From CAUYXJ01 sp963577065 (GTDB lineage: Bacteria; Chloroflexota; Dehalococcoidia; Tepidiformales; Tepidiformaceae), in the NCBI GenBank assembly GCA_963577065.1, contig CAUYXJ010000079.1, forward strand, positions 1 to 12,583: a stretch of 12,583 nucleotides of DNA, read 5' to 3'. The notes below the pieces were generated by a model, which ran no database searches, was not told the DNA's origin, and worked only from the letters and a program-made list of their open reading frames with translations. Positions within the stretch are counted from its first letter, which is position 1. Each line of letters begins with the position of its first letter. Shown piece by piece: positions 1 to 6,129 of this stretch. The translations under genes and the position numbers were made by a program.

Positions 1-2
1 TC

Positions 3-152
3 GACCAGCCGAGCGAGCGGCAGCAACGCTTCGTTGACGCGCTCCTCCGCTCGCAGGAGGAGCCCACGCCGAAGTCAGTGCCCCTCCCCACCCCCCCGGA
101 AGAGCCGCCGAGCGAAACCGCCGGAAGAGACGGTTTCTCGCTCCGCGCCTGA
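3..152 (+). CDS. C-terminal tail of an unidentified protein, cut by window edge
   Basis: The third frame is open from the window edge to a TGA at 150-152, giving 49 residues. The composition is plausible for a real C-terminus: a charged helical stretch (QPSERQQRFVDALLRSQEE) and then a Pro/Glu-rich tail ending DGFSLRA. Third codon positions are almost all G or C, as in the neighbouring real genes. It would converge on the CAP-domain gene, leaving 19 nt between the two stops. The product cannot be recognised from so short a piece. An imperfect inverted repeat (AAACCG at 115-120 with CGGTTT at 131-136, flanked by GAGCG/CGCTC) lies inside the last codons; it has no following T run, so I do not call it a terminator. 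Confidence 0.4.
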   Translation, partial: DQPSERQQRFVDALLRSQEEPTPKSVPLPTPPEEPPSETAGRDGFSLRA

Positions 153-171
153 CCGGTTCGGGCAGCTACAC

Positions 172-876
172 CTAGTCCGAAAACACGGTTACGTAGATCC
201 AAAACTCGCCGTCGAAGACCGCGGCGGCGCCGACTCGGGCGAAGCGCGGCTCGAGGATGTTCGCGCGATGGCCGGGGCTCTCCATGAGGGCCGTGAAGGC
301 GATGTCTTCGGTTCGATCGCGCGGGTAGTTGTTGCGCGCGAGATTCTCGCCCGCAATGCGATAGGGGATACGGCGTTCGGCGAGTTCGGAGAAGGCACTC
401 GACCCATCTGGCGCGTAGTGGTCGAAATAGCCCTTCTCCGCGAGGTCCTGGGCACGCGCCATCGCCACCACGTCGAGATGCTCATCGGGAACGAGCGTGC
501 CCAGCCCGTCATGAGTGCGAGCTGCGTTCATGTCGGCGAAGAGCGTGGCCGCGAGCGCGGGGAACGAAGGCGCTAAGGCAGCGTCCTCACGCCTTGGGGC
601 AGGGAGGGTCGCGAGCGGGGGCAGCTCCGCCTCGACGCGTTCCTCGGCCACCAGCACGGGAGGGTCGGGTGCGTGGCGCGGGGGAACCACCGCCGGAGAC
701 TCAACGCCGGGTGCCGGATCGGTGACAACCGGGTGACTCTCTACGCGCACGCTGGCAGCGGGGATGGGTGTGGTCGATGGTCCTGGTGAGGCGCTCGTTG
801 CCCCGACGGCGACGGCGCTGACGGCGCTGATCACCCCCAGCGAGATGCAGAGGGCGAAGGCGAGCAGGCCGCGCAT
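172..876 (-). CDS. Secreted CAP/SCP-domain protein (YkwD-like)
   Basis: A 234-residue exported protein. Residues 1-26 form a signal peptide (MRGLLAFALCISLGVISAVS core). A Pro/Ala/Val-rich linker of about 80 residues (30-110) follows, likely a wall-spanning or low-complexity spacer. The CAP domain occupies about 111-234. Seen motifs are FDHYAPDG (His153), AGENLA (Glu177), and MESPGHRANIL (Glu199, His203), which supply the two His and two Glu that line the usual CAP cavity, and the closing WIYVTVFSD strand. Bacterial CAP proteins of this kind are extracellular and mostly of unknown activity. The ATG at 874-876 begins the signal peptide; only a weak AAGG lies upstream. It is transcribed divergently from the regulator gene at 928 across a 51-nt gap, so the two may share a control region. 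Its activity is unknown; the family call is firm. Confidence 0.88.
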   Translation of the reverse strand: MRGLLAFALCISLGVISAVSAVAVGATSASPGPSTTPIPAASVRVESHPVVTDPAPGVESPAVVPPRHAPDPPVLVAEERVEAELPPLATLPAPRREDAALAPSFPALAATLFADMNAARTHDGLGTLVPDEHLDVVAMARAQDLAEKGYFDHYAPDGSSAFSELAERRIPYRIAGENLARNNYPRDRTEDIAFTALMESPGHRANILEPRFARVGAAAVFDGEFWIYVTVFSD

Positions 877-927
877 GCCTTAGACATCGGCGCGCGGGCA
901 GCCCGACCGTATTGGAGGAACGCACTA

Positions 928-1671
928 GTGTCGTTCACGGACGGCGATGCGGGGCCGGACGCGCGCACACTGCCTGGCGCGGCGGGCTTCCGCATCGCCG
1001 TCGTGGCCGCGAGCGCAACGGGTGCCGCCCGGCGCGCGCGCTCGCTCGACGCTCTCGGGTTCACGGCGCCCGCTTGCGCACTCACGGGCGAGACCGCCGC
1101 GTTCGTAGCAGCGACGGCCCCCGACGCCGTGCTCTTCGAGGCAACGGGAGACGTCGAAGTCGATCGCAGGGCGCTGGTAACGCTACGGTCGGCGACGGGC
1201 GCCCCGCTGCTCGCGGTCGGGGCGGCCGGGACGGTTCCCGAGATGGAACTCGCACACGACAACGGCGCCGACGACTTCTGCACCCCCCAGGCCACGGTCG
1301 CCGAAGTCGATCTGCGGCTGCGGGCGTTGCTGCGCGGGGGTCCCCACCGGGGCCGGCCGTTGGAGCAGCTCCGGATCGGGGATCTCGAGATCGATCGAGC
1401 TGCGCGTCTCGTGCGGAAGAACGGGGCGCCGGTGGCGCTGTCGCCGACGGAGTTCCGCGTTCTCGCGACGTTGGCGGAACGGCCGGGCGAGATCATCCCC
1501 GCGCCAGCGATCATTGCGCGGGTCTGGGGGAGCGAGTACGCCAACGAACGCCACTACCTGCGCCTCTATGTGCGCTACCTCCGAAAGAAGCTCGAAGACG
1601 ACCCGAGCACGCCACGCTACATCGTCAATCGCTGGGGCACGGGCTACGCCCTCAGCGCGGGGGCGGCGTAG
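928..1671 (+). CDS. OmpR/KdpE-type DNA-binding regulator with degenerate receiver domain
   Basis: A 247-residue protein with an N-terminal CheY-like fold (about 21-137) and a C-terminal OmpR/PhoB winged helix (about 148-245). The winged helix is canonical: LSPTEFRVLATLAERPGEII, the recognition region ERHYLRLYVRYLRKKLEDD, and the wing NRWGTGYAL, closest in style to KdpE. The receiver has lost its chemistry. The acidic pair after strand 1 is absent (FRIAVVAASA), the phosphoacceptor Asp is Glu71 (PDAVLFE), the Thr of strand 4 is Gly98 (PLLAVG), and the Lys of strand 5 is Pro120 (DDFCTP). It is therefore probably not controlled by a histidine kinase. The start is GTG with GGAGGAA at 914-920, 7 nt upstream. 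No kinase gene is adjacent. The targets are unknown; the divergent CAP gene is one candidate. Confidence 0.9.
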   Translation: MSFTDGDAGPDARTLPGAAGFRIAVVAASATGAARRARSLDALGFTAPACALTGETAAFVAATAPDAVLFEATGDVEVDRRALVTLRSATGAPLLAVGAAGTVPEMELAHDNGADDFCTPQATVAEVDLRLRALLRGGPHRGRPLEQLRIGDLEIDRAARLVRKNGAPVALSPTEFRVLATLAERPGEIIPAPAIIARVWGSEYANERHYLRLYVRYLRKKLEDDPSTPRYIVNRWGTGYALSAGAA

Positions 1672-1741
1672 GGGCCACGGCCTGGACACCGCCGCGGTGG
1701 GGCCGCACGATCGACCGCCCATCCCCCGACCAGGAGGCCCC

Positions 1742-2272
1742 GTGACCACCACGCCCCTCGAAATCCTCCGCTCCGGCCTGGCCTCGATGCACAGCCTGCT
1801 CGACCAGGCGGCCGGCGACATGACCCTCGATCAGCTCAACTACCGGCCGCAGGAGGGCGGGCTGAGCCCGTTTTTCAGTCTCTGGCACTACGTCAGGACC
1901 GAAGATAATATCGTGAATTATGTCACCCAGGGCCAGCCGACCGTCTGGCTCGACGGGCGCTACGACGAGCGCCTCGGACTTCATCGAACCTCGCAGGGCA
2001 CGGGCATGTCAGAGGAGGACGCGAAGGCGTTGACGCTTCGCGACCTCGACGGGTGGCGGGAGTACCAGCCACTGGTCTGGGCAGCGACGGACCGCTATCT
2101 CGCCACGATGTCGCCGGACGAGTTCGAGAGCCGCACCGTCACGATCAAGCCCCTCGGGGAGATGTCGCTCTGGGAGGGGTTGAACGGCGTCTGCCTGAGC
2201 CACGGCTACCGGCACGTGGGCGAAATCGAATACGCGCGCGGCATCATCGGCCTCGGCGGTTTGACGATCTAG
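1742..2272 (+). CDS. DinB-fold protein (putative metal-dependent enzyme)
   Basis: A 176-residue protein of the DinB/YfiT four-helix-bundle superfamily, whose members include thiol-dependent transferases and many uncharacterised stress proteins. The putative metal triad is visible: His49 in the second helix (FFSLWHYVRTED) and His154/His158 as HGYRH, followed by EIEYARGIIG in the last helix. The open frame extends upstream to 1514, but that part overlaps the regulator gene in another frame and has no protein-like character. The GTG at 1742 has AGGAGG at 1732-1737 with a short 4-nt spacing, so I chose it. It lies 70 nt after the regulator gene on the same strand and may be cotranscribed with it. 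The substrate cannot be told from the sequence. Confidence 0.85.
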   Translation: MTTTPLEILRSGLASMHSLLDQAAGDMTLDQLNYRPQEGGLSPFFSLWHYVRTEDNIVNYVTQGQPTVWLDGRYDERLGLHRTSQGTGMSEEDAKALTLRDLDGWREYQPLVWAATDRYLATMSPDEFESRTVTIKPLGEMSLWEGLNGVCLSHGYRHVGEIEYARGIIGLGGLTI

Positions 2273-2368
2273 CCCAGCCCGATCCCGCACGAAAGTGACC
2301 GCGAACACTGGCCGCGGCTACGGCCTGGCCCTAGGCTTTGGAGGGAACTCGGCCGTAGAGGGGACAGC

Positions 2369-2809
2369 ATGCGCGAAGAGCCAAGTGAGAAGTCCGTGAA
2401 AAAGATGTGGAACTACGCCGAGAAGTTCGCGAACAAGTCCGGCACCCACCTCCACCCCGACCGCTCGGTCACCGAGGCGGTCGTGCTCGGACTCGCTTCG
2501 AATGTGGACGAATTCGGCCGCCCGATCTGCCCCTGCAATTTCTACCCGGCGAAGGACGAGAAGGGCGAGTGGCCCGACGGCCTCTACCTCCCGAAAGACG
2601 AGGAGGCGAAGCGCCGCGACTGGATCTGCGCCTGTGACGAGATGCAGAAGTTCAAGTACTGCCACTGCCTCCTCTTCGTGAACGAAGAGGGCCTGCCCAT
2701 CACCGAGCACCTCCCCGAGGGCCATGAAGGGCGCGAGATCTACGGCCTCATCGAGGACGACACGCCGGACCAGGGACGCGCCCTCGGCAAGGTCCTCGAA
2801 GACCGCTAG
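2369..2809 (+). CDS. Ferredoxin-thioredoxin reductase catalytic-subunit-like Fe-S protein
   Basis: A 146-residue protein with the six-cysteine signature of the FTR catalytic (beta) chain: CPC (Cys54, Cys56), CAC (Cys87, Cys89), CHC (Cys98, Cys100). In that family these residues hold a [4Fe-4S] cluster beside a redox-active disulfide that passes electrons from ferredoxin to thioredoxin. The CxC-X8-CHC half has the normal spacing. Between CPC and the second pair there are 30 residues (KDEKGEWPDGLYLPKDEEAK is the core of the insert) instead of about 16 in the plant enzyme. No variable subunit, thioredoxin or ferredoxin gene is in the window, so the partner is unknown. The protein is strongly acidic. 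The ATG has AGAGGGG at 2357-2363, 5 nt upstream. A free-standing FTR-like thiol reductase is the likely role; the true acceptor is inference. Confidence 0.85.
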   Translation: MREEPSEKSVKKMWNYAEKFANKSGTHLHPDRSVTEAVVLGLASNVDEFGRPICPCNFYPAKDEKGEWPDGLYLPKDEEAKRRDWICACDEMQKFKYCHCLLFVNEEGLPITEHLPEGHEGREIYGLIEDDTPDQGRALGKVLEDR

Positions 2810-2993
2810 CGAGCGGGACTTCCGCGCGCCGGGCTCTCGCCCGCAACCGGCCGCTCACGCAGGCCTCCCACCGCCCAGCCGCTGCACTCTCGCGATTTCT
2901 TCGTTCGCCCGCGCGGGCCGCTGTCGATCTCGGCCGCTAGGTTCGTCACTTTGATGAGGCAATCCTGCCTCGACGACAAAGCTGGAGGCAGAG

Positions 2994-3509
2994 ATGAGTA
3001 CGCAGATCGAAACCATGCGAGAGCGGCTCGGGACCTTCTCCGGGTTCGGACGAGGCCATCGATGGCCCATCGCAGGAAGAGGCTGTCGCGCATCCGGCGG
3101 GTGAGCCCGCCTCGATCACGGCGCAGTACGCACACGTGATGAGTTCGATGGACATGGAGATCCACGGGCTCCTCGGCGCGGGTACGCCCCTGATCATGGG
3201 CGATTGGGCGGGGCGTGCAGGCGTAAACGAGCCGCCGCCGATGGGCCCTGGCACCGACCTCAAGGGCTGGAGTCAAACCGCTACGATCGATTGGCCCACC
3301 CTCCGTGCGTATGGCGCGGCCTGCCTCGAAGCCACCGATCGGGCCTCAGCGACGAGGACATCGAGGCGCCGCTCGACCTGAGCCAGTTCGGGTTCGGCCA
3401 GGCAACCGCGAACTTCATCGTTGTCGCACTCGTCCAGAACATCGCTCTGCACACAGGCGAGATCTCGTGCCTGAAGGGGCTGGCCGGAAGCAAGGGCTAC
3501 GCGATGTAA
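2994..3509 (+). pseudogene. DinB-like gene with two compensating frameshifts
   Basis: The ATG at 2994 has a good GGAGG (2984-2988). The frame starts MSTQIETMRERLGTFSG, but the homologous reading (DEAIDGPSQEEAVAHPAGEP, then AQYAHVMSSMDMEIHGLLG) is in another frame from about 3049. Removing one G from the GGG at 3042-3044 joins them as TFSGSDEAIDG. Near the other end ACLEATDR and GLSDEDIEAPLDLSQFGFG are again in different frames; adding one G to the GGG at 3341-3343 joins them. The corrected frame runs to TAA at 3507-3509, 171 residues without a stop, ending NIALHTGEISCLKGLAGSKG, which is typical of the last helix of DinB-family proteins. As written the gene cannot give the full protein. It may be a recent pseudogene or carry homopolymer errors. 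It converges on vapC with 10 nt between stops. Confidence 0.75.
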
Positions 3510-3519
3510 GCGCGGATGC

Positions 3520-3957
3520 CTAGTCCGCGAAGGGGTCAACCACGTGGATCCCGTCGAACTTGCGGAAATCCCGATCGTTCGTCCAGATGGTAGGGACCGC
3601 GTGCTGATGCATGAGCGCCGCGAGATGGGCGTCGTGGATCAGTTTGCCCCGAGCTGGCAGAGGCTCCGCTACCGCGCGGAGTCTCTGCCAAAAGTCTGGC
3701 GCCTCTGCGGCCACGCGAACGAACGGTAGCTGGAGCAGCCGGTCGACGTTCTCGAGGGCCGCGGCCAGTGTGAGCGGCGCCCTCAGCAGGCCCGGCCGAG
3801 TGACCACCCGCACGTAGCCCACTACGACTGGCCAGAAGAGGTAGACGAACTCATCGCCTCGGAGCAGTTCGTCGAACGCCTTCAGGGCTCGGGCGTGGTG
3901 AGCGTTCTCCACATCGGTTCTCGCCACGAGAACGTTGATGTCAAGCGTCAGGGTCAT
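3520..3957 (-). CDS. vapC: VapC-type PIN-domain ribonuclease toxin
   Basis: A 145-residue PIN domain covering the whole protein. Acidic active-site residues seen are Asp6 (LTLDINVLVA), Asp109 (LIHDAHLAAL), and Asp128/Asp130 (IWTNDRDFRKF). The segment VVGYVRVVTRPGLL with Gly47 resembles the mycobacterial-type VapC subfamily, whose members often have LGFLRVVT there rather than the Glu of other PIN proteins. Such toxins cleave tRNA or rRNA and arrest growth until held by VapB. The start ATG (3955-3957) lies inside the end of the antitoxin gene, a 17-nt overlap, which is usual for coupled vapBC pairs. The RNA target cannot be read from sequence. Confidence 0.9.
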   Translation of the reverse strand: MTLTLDINVLVARTDVENAHHARALKAFDELLRGDEFVYLFWPVVVGYVRVVTRPGLLRAPLTLAAALENVDRLLQLPFVRVAAEAPDFWQRLRAVAEPLPARGKLIHDAHLAALMHQHAVPTIWTNDRDFRKFDGIHVVDPFAD

Positions 3958-4189
3958 CGTCGTCGTAGGCCCATCGCTTCAGGACCAGCGGGTCGTTCAG
4001 ATCAACCGAGCTTCCTCCGTCGCTGGTGTTCCACTCAAGGCGCGAGGGCTCTGCGCGCGCGGGGTCCTCTCCGAGTGCACGGGCCAAGAGGAGCGACGCG
4101 ACTTCGCCCAGGGAACGCCGATCCGCAACGGCGCGCTTACGCAACGCGGCGAGAATCGAAGCGTCGAGGTTGAGCGTAGTGCGCGGCAT
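3941..4189 (-). CDS. vapB: VapB-type ribbon-helix-helix antitoxin (partner of vapC)
   Basis: An 82-residue protein. The N-terminus MPRTTLNLDASILAALRKRA forms the ribbon and first helix of a ribbon-helix-helix DNA-binding domain (to about residue 42). The C-terminal part, with LEWNTSDGGSSVDLNDP and an acidic DDDDPDA tail, is the likely toxin-neutralising arm. It overlaps vapC by 17 nt. It is a paralogue of the gene at 4235-4501: the first 17 residues differ at only two positions, and the DNA is also nearly identical there. Upstream, TAGCATCAA sits 6 nt before the ATG, as in the paralogue, and GATGCT/AGCATC (4198-4203, 4213-4218) forms an inverted repeat that could be the operator. No strong Shine-Dalgarno is seen. 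Confidence 0.85.
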   Translation of the reverse strand: MPRTTLNLDASILAALRKRAVADRRSLGEVASLLLARALGEDPARAEPSRLEWNTSDGGSSVDLNDPLVLKRWAYDDDDPDA

Positions 4190-4197
4190 GATGTCTT

Positions 4198-4218
4198 GAT
4201 GCTACGACACCAAGCATC
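4198..4218. promoter_or_regulatory. Candidate operator of the vapBC pair
   Basis: A perfect 6-bp inverted repeat, GATGCT (4198-4203) and AGCATC (4213-4218), with 9 nt between the arms, lies directly upstream of the vapB ATG at 4189. Ribbon-helix-helix antitoxins normally bind such repeats in their own promoter. The left arm belongs to TAGCATCAA (minus strand), which recurs at the same distance from the start of the second vapB. Binding is inference. Confidence 0.4.
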
Positions 4219-4234
4219 GCCGCATCAGTCCGCC

Positions 4235-4501
4235 TCAGGACCTGCGCGCGGGCTCGCCAGGGTAGATCTGGTTGTCCAGAAACTCGCGAACGGCCGCCCA
4301 GTCGCTGGTGTCGATCCGAAGCTCGCCCATATCTTTCGCGATCCACTCGAACGGGGGCGGTTCCGGAGCGCGCTCGCGCTCCTTCAAGGCAGTCGCAAGC
4401 AGGTAGCTAGCGGCGTCGCCAAGCGATTGGCCCGCTTCCCGGGCGTAGTCGCGCAACTCCGCGAGAATCGAAGCGTCGAGATTGAGCGTGATGCGCGGCA
4501 T
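4235..4501 (-). CDS. Second VapB-type antitoxin, without its own toxin
   Basis: An 88-residue ribbon-helix-helix protein starting MPRITLNLDASILAELRDYA, clearly a duplicate of the vapB at 3941-4189. Both also share the later pattern (L/F)EW followed by a D-x-G and D-x-x-D motif; here it reads FEWIAKDMGELRIDTSDW. The C-terminal arm has diverged (VREFLDNQIYPGEPARRS), as expected if it once fitted a different toxin. The next gene downstream, after 45 nt, is the other vapB, so no vapC follows it directly. It may be an orphan left after toxin loss, a second regulator of the same operon, or an antitoxin acting on a toxin elsewhere. Its start overlaps one arm of the palindrome at 4501-4539. Confidence 0.8.
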   Translation of the reverse strand: MPRITLNLDASILAELRDYAREAGQSLGDAASYLLATALKERERAPEPPPFEWIAKDMGELRIDTSDWAAVREFLDNQIYPGEPARRS

Positions 4502-4539
4502 GCTGCGTTGATGCTAGCTCAGGGCGCATCACCGCAGCA
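4501..4539. promoter_or_regulatory. Palindrome at the start of the second vapB: probable operator
   Basis: TGCTGCGTTGATGC (4501-4514) and GCATCACCGCAGCA (4526-4539) are inverted repeats matching at 13 of 14 positions, with an 11-nt spacer. The left arm begins at the first base of the vapB start codon. This position fits autoregulation by a ribbon-helix-helix antitoxin. It also lies just after the sucC stop (4560), so it could form a hairpin in the sucC 3' end, but no T run follows and I favour the operator reading. Confidence 0.5.
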
Positions 4540-4559
4540 CTGGCGCCCCGAGACGCTGC

Positions 4560-5819
4560 TCAGGCGGCTCCCGCTGCCGCCACGGCCTTCTCCGCGGCCT
4601 CACCGAGGCTCTCCGCGCGGATGACGTCAATGCCCGAATCCTCGATCAGCTTCTCCCCTTCGGCGAGGTTCGTGCCAACGAGGCGCATGACGATCGGGAC
4701 ATCGAGGCCGAGCTCCTTGTCCGCGTCGATGACGCCCTGGGCGATGACATCGACACGCGCCATGCCCCCGAAGATGTTCACCAGGATCGCCTGCACCGAG
4801 GGATCCTCGCTGATGACCTGGATCGCATTCACGACGCGCGCGGGGTCGTTCACGGTACCAATGTCGAGGAAGTTCGCCGGCTCGCCGCCGGCGAGCTTGA
4901 TCGTGTCCATCGTCGCCATCGCGAGGCCCGCACCGTTGACGATGCAGCCGATGTTGCCGTCGAGCTTGATGAAGTTCGCGACGCCCAACTCGGCGGCGAG
5001 GACCTCGAGCCGGTCCTCTTCGTCCTTATCGCGGAGTTGGGCCAACTCCTCCTGGCGGTAGAGGGCGCTGTCGTCGACGGTGAACTTCGCGTCGAGGGCG
5101 AGGACGCGTCCGTCCTCGGTAAGAACCAGGGGATTGATCTCGGCGAGGCTGGCGTCGCTCTCAACGGCGGCGCGATAGAGCGCGGCGACGAGGGTGTTGA
5201 GCGCGGTCGCCTGCTCGCCTGCGAGGCCCAGGCGCGCGGCCAGCGTGCGGCCGATGTAGGACTCGTAGCCAGCGGCGGGATTCACCGCCAGCCTCACGAT
5301 CGCGTCCGGGTCGTTGTGGGCAACGACTTCGATCTCCTGCCCGCCCTCCGTCGAAGCCATGATTAGGGGCGTGCCCTGGGCGCCGTCGACGATGATCGCG
5401 AGGTAGAACTCCTTCGCGACCGCAGACTGCTCCTCCACGAGCACGTTCTTCACGAGCTTTCCCTCGGGACCGGTCTGGATGGAGACGAGGTGCTTCCCGA
5501 GGATCGCCGTGGCCTCGCGTTCGGCGTCGGCGGCCGTATCGGCGAGGCGTACGCCACCCACGCGATCGCCCTTGACCTGGCCCTCGTTGTTCGCCGGGTC
5601 GGAGATGAGCCTTTCGAACATCGCGGCCGTCTCGTCCTTCGCCACCAGACGGCCCTTGCCCCTCCCGCCGGCGTGAATCTGGGCCTTCACGACCACCTTG
5701 CCGCCGAGCTCCTCCGCGATCGCTCGCGCCTCCGCGGGAGTGCTCGCGACGCGCCCTTTGGGGACTTCGACGCCGTACTCCGCAAAGAGCGCCTTCGCTT
5801 GGTACTCGTGGACTTTCAT
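4560..5819 (-). CDS. sucC: Succinyl-CoA ligase (ADP/GDP-forming) beta subunit
   Basis: A 419-residue cytosolic TCA-cycle enzyme subunit that couples succinyl-CoA cleavage to nucleotide phosphorylation together with SucD. The ATP-grasp domain starts MKVHEYQAKALFAEYGVEVP. Residues equivalent to the E. coli nucleotide and metal ligands are present: Lys45, GRG 52-54, Glu129, Glu137, Asn229 (EINP), Asp243 (LDAKF). The substrate-site Asn295 (IVNGAGLAM) and NIFGGMAR (348-355) are also seen. It is about 30 residues longer than the 388-residue E. coli protein, because of an insert at about 56-87 between HAGGRGK and GGVRL. The glycine-rich GGGAT after FLDV in E. coli is GTVND here (321-325). The ATG at 5817-5819 with GGAGGAG upstream is the true start; the frame stays open to 6059. 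No sucD follows; vapB is next. Confidence 0.93.
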   Translation of the reverse strand: MKVHEYQAKALFAEYGVEVPKGRVASTPAEARAIAEELGGKVVVKAQIHAGGRGKGRLVAKDETAAMFERLISDPANNEGQVKGDRVGGVRLADTAADAEREATAILGKHLVSIQTGPEGKLVKNVLVEEQSAVAKEFYLAIIVDGAQGTPLIMASTEGGQEIEVVAHNDPDAIVRLAVNPAAGYESYIGRTLAARLGLAGEQATALNTLVAALYRAAVESDASLAEINPLVLTEDGRVLALDAKFTVDDSALYRQEELAQLRDKDEEDRLEVLAAELGVANFIKLDGNIGCIVNGAGLAMATMDTIKLAGGEPANFLDIGTVNDPARVVNAIQVISEDPSVQAILVNIFGGMARVDVIAQGVIDADKELGLDVPIVMRLVGTNLAEGEKLIEDSGIDVIRAESLGEAAEKAVAAAGAA

Positions 5820-6059
5820 TGCTCCTCCGGCTGGGCGGCGGGCGGCTCGGTCGCGCCCTTCGAACCCGCGCTCGAAGCCTACGGGTAGGCGCTGCCAGGC
5901 GAAACCGCTCGCCAGTGGCATGGTGCGGACAGGAGCGAGGTCGATGCCGGGGCGCCTGGCCTCCCGCCTGGTGCAGATCGCGGCCGGAGTTTCCTTGCGG
6001 CCCCCGGAGCCGAGAACGGCCACGTCAACCTCGAGGTCCCAACGGTCGGGGAGTGGCAC
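5820..6059 (-). pseudogene. Remnant of an FAD-binding protein gene start, upstream of sucC
   Basis: A GTG at 6057-6059 follows an excellent AGGAGG (6065-6070, 5-nt spacing) and encodes VPLPDRWDLEVDVAVLGSGG. This is the usual opening of FAD-dependent oxidoreductases of the fumarate reductase/3-ketosteroid dehydrogenase type (W-D-x-E-V-D-V-x-V-x-GSGG-x-G). After GSGG the reading turns into Arg-rich sequence with no family character and runs without a stop straight into sucC in the same frame. I read it as a deletion remnant that kept its start signals, not as an N-terminal extension of SucC. The rest of the 310-nt gap between the DUF3179 gene and sucC shows nothing else I can support apart from the sucC ribosome binding site. 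Confidence 0.4.
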
Positions 6060-6129
6060 GGCTGCCTCCTGGGCGCGCGAGTAGAGGTGGCGATGGCCTA
6101 CGCCGCCCAGGTTCGACTCCGAGGGCGGG

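Noticed and set aside
110..143. Hairpin (GAGCGAAACCG / CGGTTTCTCGCTC) as an intrinsic terminator
   Set aside because: The stem has a bulge, lies within the last codons of the probable gene tail, and is not followed by a T run.
34..576. A 180-codon plus-strand frame over the CAP gene
   Set aside because: It is antisense to a well-supported CAP-domain protein, Arg-rich, and has no recognisable motif.
1514..1741. Upstream extension of the DinB-fold protein
   Set aside because: It overlaps the end of the regulator gene in another frame and has no DinB-like sequence; the GTG at 1742 has a good ribosome binding site.
3520..3957. Missing conserved Glu (Gly47) in VapC as a sign of an inactive toxin
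   Set aside because: The surrounding GYVRVVTRP matches a VapC subfamily that often has Gly-Phe/Tyr at this place, and the remaining acidic residues are present.
4560..6059. SucC as a 499-residue protein starting at 6059
   Set aside because: Known SucC proteins begin at M-(K/N)-(V/L)-H-E-Y-Q; the ATG at 5819 has its own GGAGGAG, and the upstream part resembles a flavoprotein start, not SucC.
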